In this document: piece by piece, positions 1 through 7,463 of the stretch
Layout: the number at the start of each line of letters is the position of its first letter
Position numbering within the stretch: the first letter of the stretch is position 1
Program-made: the position numbers and the translations under genes
Notes under the pieces: generated by a model
Told to the model about the DNA's origin: nothing
The model's database searches: none
Seen by the model: the letters and a program-made list of their open reading frames with translations, nothing else
Assembly (NCBI RefSeq): GCF_000718325.1
Contig: NZ_JOFV01000006.1
Location: 62,001-126,000, forward strand
From: Oerskovia turbata
GTDB taxonomy: Bacteria; Actinomycetota; Actinomycetes; Actinomycetales; Cellulomonadaceae
Direction of reading: 5' to 3'
Length of the DNA stretch: 64,000 bases

Positions 1-77
1 AGGGCCACGCCGACCAGGCGAAGGCCAACGTCAAGCAGGCCGGCGACGACGTCAAGGACGCCTTCACGAAGGACTGA
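1..77 (+). CDS. CsbD-like stress protein, C-terminal end only
   Basis: Only the last 24 codons are inside the window, read in the frame that starts at base 3 and ends with TGA at 75-77. The tail is rich in Ala, Lys, Asp and Gln (KQAGDDVKDAFTKD), which matches the amphipathic C-terminus of small CsbD-family general stress proteins. A strong hairpin follows 15 bases after the stop, so this is the true 3' end of a transcript. The assignment rests on composition and a short motif only, because the N-terminal part lies outside the window. Confidence 0.6.
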   Translation, partial: GHADQAKANVKQAGDDVKDAFTKD

Positions 78-92
78 CGCCCCGGCAGACGT

Positions 93-126
93 CCGCCCCG
101 GGACCCGATCGCGGGTCCCGGGGCGG
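93..126 (+). terminator. Rho-independent-type terminator hairpin
   Basis: A perfect 14-base-pair stem (93-106 with 113-126) closes a 6-base loop. It lies between the end of the CsbD-like gene and the end of the convergent acetyltransferase gene, so it can serve both. There is no long T tract, as is usual in high-GC actinobacteria. Confidence 0.75.
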
Positions 127-155
127 TGCTGTGGACAGGGTGGACGGGGAGTACG

Positions 156-878
156 TCAGAGCGCGATGACCGGGGGCAGGTCGGGGACCGCGACACCGGG
201 CGCCCCGGCGTCGGGCTCCCCGGCGGCGGTCAGCCCGACCGGGCCGAGCACGGGCACGGTGCGTGGGCTCGTGATCCGGTCGAGCAGGCCGAGCTCGACG
301 CCCGGCCACTCGTGCGCCAGGATCGAGAAGCACACCGAGTCGGCCCGGGTCCCGTCGGGAGCCGCGCGATGACCTCGCATGACGCCCTCCTCGTACGCGC
401 CGAGGCGACGCATCGCGGCGAGCGAGCGCACGTTGCGCGCGTCCACCCGGAAACCCACGCGGTGCACGTCCCACGACTCGAACGCATGTCGGAGCAGCAG
501 CCATTTCGAGACCGGGTTGACGAGGCTCCCCCACGTGGACCGGGCGTAGAAGGTCCGCCCGATCTCCACGCGCCTGTCGTCGAGCGACAGGTCACGGAAA
601 GCGGTGCTCCCCACCACGAGACCCGAGCCCGCGTCGACGACGGCGAAGGCCGTCAGCGCGCGGGTGGCGCGGGTGTCCTCGATGAAGTTCACCATCCCGA
701 CCTCCCCCTCGGGGAGGGTCGTACTCATACCTGCCCACATCGACGGATCGACGATCTGGGCGAGCGCACCGGCGTGCGCGACAGCCAGGGGTTCGAGGCG
801 GAACCCGTGGCCTTGAAGGTGGACATCGTGCTGCACAGCGCATATCAGAACACACGCAGGCGTCGCCGCCAAGACCAC
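156..878 (-). CDS. GNAT family N-acetyltransferase (RimJ/RimL type)
   Basis: The 240-residue product carries a RimJ/RimL-like GNAT acetyltransferase fold. It begins with the usual 'GFRLEPL...HAG' first strand near residue 25. Later it has the RVGFRVDARNVRS...RRLGAYEEGVMR segment, in which the R-N-x-x-S and GA-x-x-EG positions bind acetyl-CoA and shape the acceptor site. The family acetylates N-termini or small molecules, and the substrate cannot be read from the sequence. The first 18 residues fall outside the domain, so translation may really begin at the GTG for Val15. A Pro/Gly-rich tail of about 30 residues follows the domain. The gene converges on the CsbD-like gene. Confidence 0.8.
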   Translation of the reverse strand: MVLAATPACVLICAVQHDVHLQGHGFRLEPLAVAHAGALAQIVDPSMWAGMSTTLPEGEVGMVNFIEDTRATRALTAFAVVDAGSGLVVGSTAFRDLSLDDRRVEIGRTFYARSTWGSLVNPVSKWLLLRHAFESWDVHRVGFRVDARNVRSLAAMRRLGAYEEGVMRGHRAAPDGTRADSVCFSILAHEWPGVELGLLDRITSPRTVPVLGPVGLTAAGEPDAGAPGVAVPDLPPVIAL

Positions 879-959
879 GGAGCGGTCGTTCGTGGACGAC
901 GGGATGACGCCCCGGTGAACGTTGCGCTCCCGGCAGCGTCTTCGCAGGTCAGAGGGCGT

Positions 960-2360
960 TCATGCCGGGGCCGGTCCGCAGCCCACGGCGGCCGTGATGT
1001 TGCCTGCCGCGGCCGTCGCGAACAGGCCCGAGAGCCCCGCGACCTGCAGGAGCGGACGCGGGTCGTCGCTCACGACCCAGCAGCCGTCCACGACCTCGTA
1101 CCGGGCCTTGGCCCCTTCGCTGACCCAGGTGCGCAGCGCGGTGATCAGGCGCTCGATCTCCTCGCCCGTGGTGCCCACCCCGATCGACGCCCGGATCGCC
1201 CCGGCCGGGAAGCCCAGCCGGGCCAGGAGCGGGTGCGCGCAGAAGCGGCCGTCGCGCACGCCGATGCCGTGCTCGGCCGACAGGTAGGCCGCGACCAGCC
1301 CCGCGTCCGAGCCGTCGACCGAGAACGTCACGACCCCCACCGGGTCGACGGCGTCGGCCCAGGCCCGCACGACGCGCACGCCGTCGATCGCCTCCAGACC
1401 CTCGACGAGGCGGGCCCGCAGCTCGGTCTCGTGCGCGACGAGCTCGCCGGGCTCGAGGGCCGCGAGCGCGTCGCACGCGGAGGCGAGCGCGACCGCGCCG
1501 ATCACGTTGGGCGACCCGGCCTCGTGCCGCGCCGGGGCGCTCTGCCACGTGGTGCCGTCGAGCGTCACGTTGCGGACCGCGCCACCACCGGCGAGGTAGG
1601 GCGTGCCGGTGTCGAGCCAGTCGCGGCGACCGACGAGAGCGCCCGCGCCGAACGGCGCGTACGTCTTGTGCCCCGAGAACGCGACGTAGTCCACGTCGCT
1701 CGCGGCGAGCGAGACGCCGCGGTGCGGGACGAGCTGGGCGCCGTCGAGCAGGACGCGCGCGCCGGCGTCGTGCGCCGCGGCCACGACCTCGGCGAGCGGC
1801 AGCGACTCACCCGTGACGTTCGACGCTCCCGTGACCGCGACGAGCGCGTACGGGAAGCGGGAGAGCTCGGCGCGCAGGCCCGACAGGGTCTCGGCGACCG
1901 TCGCACCGCCGACCAGCACCGTGGCGCCGCCCGTGCGCTGCCAGGGCAGGAGGTTCGCGTGGTGCTCGACGTCGAGGACGAGCACGCGACCCGGCGAGCC
2001 GTCCGCCTGGGCCGGGACGCAGCCCGCGAGGAGGTTGAGGGAGTCCGTGGTGTTGCGCGTGACGATCGTGACGTCGTCCTCGCGGGCTCCGACGAACGCG
2101 CCGATGGTCTGGCGGGCGGCCTCGTAGAGGGCCGTCGACACCTGCGACAGGTAGCCCGCGCCGCGGTGCACGCTCGCGTACAGCGGCAGGACCTCGTTGA
2201 CCCGGTCGGCCACGACCTGGAGCGCCGGGGCCGAGGCAGCGACGTCGAGGTTCGCGTACGGGACGCTGCGCCCGTCGACGAGGGGGACCAGGGTGTCGCT
2301 GCCCACGACGGGCAGCACGGCACACGAGGCGGGTGCTTCGATCACTGCGTGTGCGCTCAT
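960..2360 (-). CDS. SufS/CsdA-like cysteine desulfurase (class V aminotransferase)
   Basis: The 466-residue product is a fold-type I PLP enzyme. Lys232 in SGHKTYAP is the expected Schiff-base lysine and Asp206 (DGAQ) contacts the pyridine nitrogen. Cys374 in RDGRFCAHP lies where SufS-type desulfurases carry the persulfide-forming cysteine. The predicted reaction is cysteine to alanine plus enzyme-bound sulfane sulfur. The start at 2360 is chosen because GGAGG lies 7 bases upstream. The open frame continues further 5', but that part is the riboswitch. About 50 residues follow the last family motif. There are no suf partners nearby, and control by a SAM-IV riboswitch suggests a role in methionine/cysteine sulfur economy rather than general Fe-S assembly (inference). 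Confidence 0.85.
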   Translation of the reverse strand: MSAHAVIEAPASCAVLPVVGSDTLVPLVDGRSVPYANLDVAASAPALQVVADRVNEVLPLYASVHRGAGYLSQVSTALYEAARQTIGAFVGAREDDVTIVTRNTTDSLNLLAGCVPAQADGSPGRVLVLDVEHHANLLPWQRTGGATVLVGGATVAETLSGLRAELSRFPYALVAVTGASNVTGESLPLAEVVAAAHDAGARVLLDGAQLVPHRGVSLAASDVDYVAFSGHKTYAPFGAGALVGRRDWLDTGTPYLAGGGAVRNVTLDGTTWQSAPARHEAGSPNVIGAVALASACDALAALEPGELVAHETELRARLVEGLEAIDGVRVVRAWADAVDPVGVVTFSVDGSDAGLVAAYLSAEHGIGVRDGRFCAHPLLARLGFPAGAIRASIGVGTTGEEIERLITALRTWVSEGAKARYEVVDGCWVVSDDPRPLLQVAGLSGLFATAAAGNITAAVGCGPAPA

Positions 2361-2400
2361 GGCACGTCCTCCGGTGGTCGTCGGAGTTCGCCCTGCGGCC

Positions 2401-2517
2401 CCTCCGCGCTTGCCCCCCTCCAGACAGAGAGGGACCTGGTCGTCACCCGGGGCACCCCACCGCGGAGGAGGGTTGCCGGCCAGCAAACCGGGGTTTTGCG
2501 CTGGCACTCATGACCTG
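2401..2517 (-). promoter_or_regulatory. SAM-IV riboswitch upstream of the cysteine desulfurase
   Basis: Read on the minus strand, the leader shows the actinobacterial SAM-IV signature. It opens with GGTCATGAGTGCCAGCG, followed by a CCGGTTTGCTGGCCGGCAAC segment, a GGTGGGGTGCC core and a closing GGGTGACGACC that pairs with the opening GGTC. The downstream AAGCGCGG can form the pseudoknot with the CCGCGG loop. This class binds S-adenosylmethionine and normally represses sulfur-amino-acid genes. The element ends about 40 bases before the start codon, so the mechanism could be transcriptional or translational. Identification is from remembered consensus and was not scored. Confidence 0.85.
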
Positions 2518-2612
2518 GGGACCAGGATGGTCGAGGCCCGCGGAGCGTGTCAACCGGTGGGCACAGCGTCTCGGATGATGGTCAGGGTGGTCTGCCAGGC
2601 GGGCGGGTCGGC

Positions 2613-3506
2613 TCAGCGGGGCGACGCGTCCGCGAGCGCCCGAACGCGCTGCGCGTCGGCCCGGTACATGGCCGCGTGCTCCCGGAACTCGTCGCGTCCG
2701 GTCGCGGACGCCCGCTCGTCGGTGAACGCCGCGAGCTCGTCGAGCCGCGCCACGACGGTGGTCAGGACCTCGCGACGCGAGTACGGCATCCCGTACGCGG
2801 CGACCAGCGTGTCGAGCCGCGCCAACGGGTCCAGCCGCCCGACGACGTCGGCCCCCTCCCCGTCCCCGGCGTCCGCCACGAGGGGCGCGAGCCGGTAGCC
2901 CAGGTAGGCCAGGTCCCAGATCCGGGGGCCGGGGCTCGCGGTGTCGAAGTCGATGAGCCCGACGACGACCCCGTCGCGGAAGACCAGGTTGTACGGTGCG
3001 ACGTCGTTGTGGCACACGACCTCGACCGGCTCGTGCGGTGCGGTCTGCCAGGTGGGGGTTGCGGGCCCGGCGTCTGCAGACCCGGCGCCCGCGGCGAGGA
3101 ACCCGGCGCTCGCGTCGTGCACGCGCCGCAGCAGCGCGCCCGCGTCCCGGAGCACGGACTCGTCCCAGACCCACGGGGGCAGCGGGTAGTGCGCGACGTC
3201 ACCGGCGAGGAAGGACAGCACCTCGCGTCCCTGGTCGTCGGTCCCCAGCGGCTCGGGCACCTCGACGACGCCCTGTCCTCGCAGGTGGCGCAGGAGCGCC
3301 TGGACCGTGGGCGTCCAGGGCCCGGCGGTGCGTCGCACGGTGTCGCCGCGCCGCACGACGGTCGAGGAGTTGCCCCCGGTCAGGAGCTCCTCGGCCTGCT
3401 GGCCGTGCGCCGCGAGACAGAGGGCTTGCGTCGAGGTAGAGGCCCCTGGCCCTCTGTCTCGACGGGAAGCCTCTACCTCGCGGTCCGGTTCGGGGAGGCG
3501 TGTCAT
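2613..3506 (-). CDS. Phosphotransferase (aminoglycoside/choline kinase family, APH)
   Basis: This is an APH-fold kinase of about 297 residues. The catalytic loop CHNDVAPYN and the metal-binding LIDFDTASPGPRIWDLA are both present, so the ATP-phosphotransfer centre looks intact. Members of this subfamily are usually annotated only as phosphotransferases, and the substrate is unknown. The start at 3506 (MTRLPEPD) is the first reasonable ATG. A longer frame exists but runs towards the divergent S-box leader. Residues roughly 9-31 are encoded by an interspersed inverted repeat (3413-3480), so the N-terminus looks extended by an insertion ahead of the conserved LLTGGNSSTVVR. The gene is transcribed towards the SAM-IV leader but ends about 95 bases before it. 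Confidence 0.8.
   Translation of the reverse strand: MTRLPEPDREVEASRRDRGPGASTSTQALCLAAHGQQAEELLTGGNSSTVVRRGDTVRRTAGPWTPTVQALLRHLRGQGVVEVPEPLGTDDQGREVLSFLAGDVAHYPLPPWVWDESVLRDAGALLRRVHDASAGFLAAGAGSADAGPATPTWQTAPHEPVEVVCHNDVAPYNLVFRDGVVVGLIDFDTASPGPRIWDLAYLGYRLAPLVADAGDGEGADVVGRLDPLARLDTLVAAYGMPYSRREVLTTVVARLDELAAFTDERASATGRDEFREHAAMYRADAQRVRALADASPR
3413..3480. repeat. Interspersed inverted repeat, CGAGGTAG family, copy A
   Basis: Four related arms lie in the order a-b-a'-b'. CGAGACAGAGGGC (3413-3425) pairs with 3449-3461, and CGAGGTAGAGGC (3432-3443) pairs with 3469-3480. Both pairings are perfect but interleaved, so only one simple hairpin can form at a time, or a pseudoknot. The copy lies inside the 5' end of the phosphotransferase gene. 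Related copies lie at 13612-13670 and 59289-59373. Confidence 0.75.
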
Positions 3507-3582
3507 GCGCAGGAACCTACCCGACCACCCTGCGAGACGCCCGTTCCACCCCGTGGGCACGGTGGCGTACGATCCGACGCAA

Positions 3583-3670
3583 CCATCCAGAGCGGCTGAG
3601 TGACTTGGCACGACGACGCCGCAGCAACCCCCCGGTGACGGGCGAGGGTGCTACCGCCACGACCGATGGA
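3583..3670 (+). promoter_or_regulatory. S-box (SAM-I) riboswitch controlling rhodanese-metZ
   Basis: The leader has the SAM-I landmarks: CCATCCAGAGCGGCTGAG, a GCGGC/GCCGC P2 stem, GCAGCAACC, and GGTGCTACC. P1 closes with CCATC (3583-3587) against GATGG (3665-3669). The Shine-Dalgarno GGAGG of the next gene is 3668-3672, so it shares bases with the 3' strand of P1. SAM binding, which stabilises P1, should therefore hide the ribosome binding site directly. This is a translational-control reading inferred from the layout. Confidence 0.88.
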
Positions 3671-3678
3671 GGATCACC

Positions 3679-4143
3679 ATGAGTGCCCCCGATCCCACGA
3701 CCGCTGCCCCGGTCCCCGACGCCCGTCCCGCCGACGGCTACGCCGGCGACATCACGCCCCAGCAGGCGTGGGCCCTTCTCCAGAGCGACCCGAGCGCCGT
3801 CCTCGTCGACGTCCGCACCGACGCCGAGTGGCGCTTCGTGGGCGTCCCCGACCTGACCTCGACGGGCCGCGAACCGGTCCTGACCCAGTGGGTCGACGTC
3901 GCAGGCCGCCCGAACCCTGCGTTCGTCACGGACCTCACCGCGGCCGGGCTGAGCCCCGAGCGTCCGGTCGTCTTCCTGTGCCGCTCGGGAGCCCGCTCGA
4001 TCGGCGCGGCCAAGGCCGCGACCGCCGCGGGGCTGGGTCCCGCGTACAACGTCCTCGAGGGCTTCGAGGGAGCGCTCGACGGCGCCGGTCACCGTGGTTC
4101 CGACGGCTGGCGCGCCGCGGGCCTGCCCTGGAAGCAATCGTGA
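3679..4143 (+). CDS. Rhodanese-like sulfurtransferase
   Basis: The 154-residue product is a single rhodanese domain. The active-site loop is CRSGARS with Cys101 as the sulfur-carrying residue, preceded by the typical VLVDVRTDAEWRFVGVPD segment at residues 41-58. It is the first gene behind an S-box riboswitch, with GGAGG six bases before the ATG. It overlaps the next gene, metZ, by four bases (GTGA). The pairing suggests that it delivers or channels sulfane sulfur for homocysteine formation by the following sulfhydrylase. That substrate link is an inference from the operon. Confidence 0.92.
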   Translation: MSAPDPTTAAPVPDARPADGYAGDITPQQAWALLQSDPSAVLVDVRTDAEWRFVGVPDLTSTGREPVLTQWVDVAGRPNPAFVTDLTAAGLSPERPVVFLCRSGARSIGAAKAATAAGLGPAYNVLEGFEGALDGAGHRGSDGWRAAGLPWKQS

Positions 4144-5435
4144 GCGCCGCGACCGGGGAGACCCCCGACGGCGTCCTCCGCATCCCCGCCGGCATCCCTG
4201 GCGGCTCGGGTCGTGGCCCGCTCCCCCGCTCGGTCCGCCCCGACACCCTCGCGGTGCGCGGCGGCCACGCCCGCACGAACTTCGAGGAGACGAGCGAGGC
4301 GCTCTTCCTCACGCAGGGCTACGTGTACGGGAGCGCCGCCGAGGCCGAGGCCGCGTTCACTGGCGAGGTCGACCGTTTCATCTACTCGCGCTACGGCAAC
4401 CCGACCGTGCACACGTTCGAGGAGCGGCTGCGACTGATCGAGGGCGCCGAGGCCTGCTACGCCACGGCGTCCGGTATGTCGGCGGTCTTCACGTCGCTCG
4501 CGGCGCTCGTCGGTGCCGGGTCGCGCATCGTCGCGGCCCGCGCGCTGTTCGGCTCGTCGCTCGTCATCTTCGACGAGATCTTCGCCAAGTGGGGCGTGCG
4601 GACCGACTACGTCGACGGCCACGTGCTCTCACAGTGGGAGGAGGCGCTGTCGACCCCCGCGGACGTCGTCTTCTTCGAGACCCCGTCCAACCCCATGCAG
4701 GACGTGATCGACGTGCGCCGCGTGAGCGACCTCGCGCACGCCGCGGGGGCCGTCGTCGTGCTCGACAACGTGTTCGCGACCCCCGTGCTGCAGAAGCCGC
4801 TCGAGCTCGGCGCCGACGTCGTCGTGTACTCGGCGACCAAGCACATCGACGGTCAGGGCCGCGTGCTGGGTGGCGCGATCCTGGGCTCCGAGGAGTACGT
4901 CAAGGGCCCCGTCCAGACCTTCATCCGCAACACGGGCCCCTCGCTCAGCGCGTTCAACGCGTGGGTCCTGGTCAAGGGGCTCGAGACCCTGTCGGTGCGC
5001 GTCAAGGCGCAGAACGCCTCGGCCCTCCTCGTCGCGACCGCGCTCGAAGACCTGCCCGGCATCACGGCCGTGCGCTACCCGTTCCTCGCCTCGCACCCCC
5101 AGGTCGAGCTCGCCAAGGCCCAGCAGAGCGGCGGCGGGACGGTCGTCACGTTCAACCTCGACGTGCCCGGCGCCGACGACCCGCACACCGACCCCGAGCT
5201 CCTCAAGAAGCGCACGTTCGCGTTCCTCGACGCCCTGCGGGTCGTGGACATCTCCAACAACCTGGGTGACGCCAAGTCGCTCATCACGCACCCGGCGACC
5301 ACGACGCACCGCAAGCTGGGTCCGGAGGGGCGTGCCGCCGTCGGGATCGCGGAGACGACCGTGCGCCTGTCGATCGGCCTCGAGGACCCGCTCGACCTGA
5401 TCGAGGACGTGGAGCAAGCTCTGGCCACCCGCTGA
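4140..5435 (+). CDS. metZ: O-succinylhomoserine/O-acetylhomoserine sulfhydrylase
   Basis: The 431-residue PLP enzyme belongs to the Cys/Met metabolism family and makes homocysteine directly from an acyl-homoserine and sulfide. Lys234 in SATKHIDGQGR is the cofactor lysine, and the SRYGNPTV and FFETPSNP motifs are intact. The HIDGQGRVLGG wording is typical of MetZ rather than MetB. The GTG start at 4140 overlaps the rhodanese stop, giving translational coupling, so the S-box controls both genes. Whether the acyl group is succinyl or acetyl cannot be decided here. Confidence 0.93.
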   Translation: MSAATGETPDGVLRIPAGIPGGSGRGPLPRSVRPDTLAVRGGHARTNFEETSEALFLTQGYVYGSAAEAEAAFTGEVDRFIYSRYGNPTVHTFEERLRLIEGAEACYATASGMSAVFTSLAALVGAGSRIVAARALFGSSLVIFDEIFAKWGVRTDYVDGHVLSQWEEALSTPADVVFFETPSNPMQDVIDVRRVSDLAHAAGAVVVLDNVFATPVLQKPLELGADVVVYSATKHIDGQGRVLGGAILGSEEYVKGPVQTFIRNTGPSLSAFNAWVLVKGLETLSVRVKAQNASALLVATALEDLPGITAVRYPFLASHPQVELAKAQQSGGGTVVTFNLDVPGADDPHTDPELLKKRTFAFLDALRVVDISNNLGDAKSLITHPATTTHRKLGPEGRAAVGIAETTVRLSIGLEDPLDLIEDVEQALATR

Positions 5436-5485
5436 GTGGGGCCGCGCAGGAATACCCCAGCCGTATCCCGGGGTTGCATCTGGCG

Positions 5486-6535
5486 ATGACTACCTCGCCG
5501 CGCCTCTCCGTCCTCGACCTCGTCCCCGTCCGCTCGGGACAGTCCTCCGCCCAGGCCATCGCCGCCTCCCTGGACCTCGTGCGCCTCGCCGACCGCCTCG
5601 GCTTCACGCGCTACTGGTTCGCCGAGCACCACAACATGCCCGCGGTCGCGGCGTCGGCACCGCCCGTCATGATCTCGGCGGCCGCCGCGGTGACCGAGCG
5701 GATCCGCGTCGGGTCGGGCGGCGTCATGCTGCCCAACCACGCGCCGCTCGTCGTCGCCGAGCAGTTCGCGGTCCTGGAGGCCATGGCCCCGGGGCGCATC
5801 GACCTGGGCATCGGGCGCGCGCCCGGCAGCGACCCCGTCGTCACCGCCCTGCTGCGCAGCAGCGGCCCGACGTCCGACGTCGACCGCTTCCCCCAGCACG
5901 TCCAGGACATCCGCTCACTCATGAGCGCCGAGGGGGCCTCGGTCCGACTCACGACCGGCCAGGTCTACGACGTCCACGCGACCCCGGCCGCCGAGACGGT
6001 GCCGACCGTGTGGCTGCTCGGGTCGAGCGACTACTCCGCGCGCCTGGCGGCCGAGCTCGGCCTGCCGTACGTGTTCGCCAACCACTTCTCGGGTCAGGGC
6101 ATCGACGAGATCCTCGCGCTGTACCGCGAGGGTTACCGCCCGTCAGCCGAGCACCCGACGCCGGAGACGTTCCTGACGGTCAACGTGTCGGTCGCCCCGA
6201 CGCTCGACGAGGCCCGCGCCCGCGCTCTGCCGCAGGCCCGCATGATGGCGCGCCTGCGCTCGGGCAAGCCGCTCGGCGCGCAGGAGAGCGTCGAGGACGC
6301 CGCGTCCACGCCGCTCGACGGGCTCACGTCCCAGATGGCCGACGAGATGCTCGACCGGTGGATCGTCGACGAGCCCGACGCCGCCGCTCGCCGTGTGCGC
6401 GAGCTCGCGGCCCGGCACGGCGTCGACGAGGTCATGGTCGTGCCCGTCGCGGGCTCGCGCGCGGACGAGTCCCTCGACGCGACGCCCGGCCGCACGCAGA
6501 CGATCGAGCTCCTCGCGGCCGCGCTCCAGGACTGA
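5486..6535 (+). CDS. LLM-class flavin-dependent oxidoreductase
   Basis: The 349-residue product is a bacterial luciferase-like TIM barrel. It starts with the characteristic LSVLDLVPVRSG and has RYWFAEHHNMPAVA near residue 45, RIRVGSGGVMLPNHAPL near residue 75 and the DLGIGRAPGSDP loop near residue 110. These are hallmarks of the MsnO8/YhbW-like group. They use reduced flavin and oxygen on an unknown organic substrate. The start at ATG 5486 is preferred over an ATG four codons earlier because it gives the family-standard N-terminus, although no strong ribosome site is visible. A hydrolase gene follows after about 10 bases. Confidence 0.88.
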   Translation: MTTSPRLSVLDLVPVRSGQSSAQAIAASLDLVRLADRLGFTRYWFAEHHNMPAVAASAPPVMISAAAAVTERIRVGSGGVMLPNHAPLVVAEQFAVLEAMAPGRIDLGIGRAPGSDPVVTALLRSSGPTSDVDRFPQHVQDIRSLMSAEGASVRLTTGQVYDVHATPAAETVPTVWLLGSSDYSARLAAELGLPYVFANHFSGQGIDEILALYREGYRPSAEHPTPETFLTVNVSVAPTLDEARARALPQARMMARLRSGKPLGAQESVEDAASTPLDGLTSQMADEMLDRWIVDEPDAAARRVRELAARHGVDEVMVVPVAGSRADESLDATPGRTQTIELLAAALQD

Positions 6536-6545
6536 CGGCCGTCCC

Positions 6546-7397
6546 GTGCCCCCACCCCGCGACGACCGCACCCGACGGCCCGCCCACGCGGCGTCGTCGG
6601 GCGTGCCCGTGCGGGTCACGGGCCTGGCCTCGGTGCTGCTCGCACCCAACCCCGGTCCCATGACCCTCGACGGGACCAGGTCGTACGTCCTGGCCGCACC
6701 GGGGGCGGGCACACGCGTGGTCGTCGACCCGGGGCCCGACGACGTCGCTCACCTCACCGCTCTGGCCGCCGGCCCGCGCGTCGAGGTCGTCCTGATCACG
6801 CACCGCCACGCCGACCACACCGCAGGAGCGGCACGCTTCGCCGAGCTCACGGGCGCGCCGGTCCGCGCCGCGGACCCGGCCCACTGCCACCCGGCCCGTT
6901 CCCGCGAGGCGACCCTGTTACGAGGCGGGGAGACGATCCACGCGGCCGGGCTGCGGATCGAGGTCCTCGCGACTCCCGGGCACACGGGCGACTCGACGAG
7001 CTTCCACCTCCCCGACGACGGGCCGCACGGCAGCGTGCTCACGGGCGACACGGTCCTTGGTCGCGGCACCACGGTCATCGCCGAGCCCGACGGATCGCTC
7101 CGCGACTACCTCACGAGCCTCGACGCGCTCGAGCCGATCGGCGCCGCGACGGTCCTGCCCGCGCACGGCCCGCACCTGGACGACCTGGCCGCCGTCGTGC
7201 GGACGTACCGCGAGCACAGGACAGGCAGGCTCGCCCAGGTGCGTACGGCGCTCGGGAACCAAGCGGGCGACCCGGTCACGGAGGCGCTCGTCGACGACGT
7301 GACCGCCACGGTCTACGGCGACGTCGTCCCCGGTCTGCTCTCCGCAGCACGGCAGAGCGTCCGAGCACAGCTCCGATACCTCGCCGAAGGGACGTAG
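6546..7397 (+). CDS. Metallo-beta-lactamase-fold hydrolase
   Basis: The protein has the binuclear-zinc motif THRHADHT followed by GHTGDS, TGDTVLG and PAHGPH, the ordered ligands of the metallo-beta-lactamase superfamily. Overall it resembles the LACTB2-like group, with a C-terminal helical segment (about residues 215-283) after the catalytic domain. The substrate is unknown; related proteins are ribonucleases or thioesterases. The start is uncertain. GTG 6546 gives 283 residues and follows the oxidoreductase closely, while GTG 6603 would remove a disordered leader of 19 residues. It probably shares a transcript with the upstream monooxygenase. Confidence 0.85.
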   Translation: MPPPRDDRTRRPAHAASSGVPVRVTGLASVLLAPNPGPMTLDGTRSYVLAAPGAGTRVVVDPGPDDVAHLTALAAGPRVEVVLITHRHADHTAGAARFAELTGAPVRAADPAHCHPARSREATLLRGGETIHAAGLRIEVLATPGHTGDSTSFHLPDDGPHGSVLTGDTVLGRGTTVIAEPDGSLRDYLTSLDALEPIGAATVLPAHGPHLDDLAAVVRTYREHRTGRLAQVRTALGNQAGDPVTEALVDDVTATVYGDVVPGLLSAARQSVRAQLRYLAEGT

Positions 7398-7463
7398 CCG
7401 CAGACACCACGGGACGATTCCGGCCAACGCGCCGGGCCGCGCGGCCGATGGTTGACTGACCGC

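Noticed and set aside
2361..2507. Longer N-terminus for the cysteine desulfurase
   Set aside because: The extra 49 codons coincide with the SAM-IV riboswitch. GGAGG precedes the ATG at 2360.
126..2513. 795-codon open frame on the plus strand across the acetyltransferase and desulfurase genes
   Set aside because: It is antisense to two well-supported genes and the SAM-IV leader, is very rich in Arg/Asp/Gly/Glu typical of high-GC antisense frames, and shows no domain motifs.
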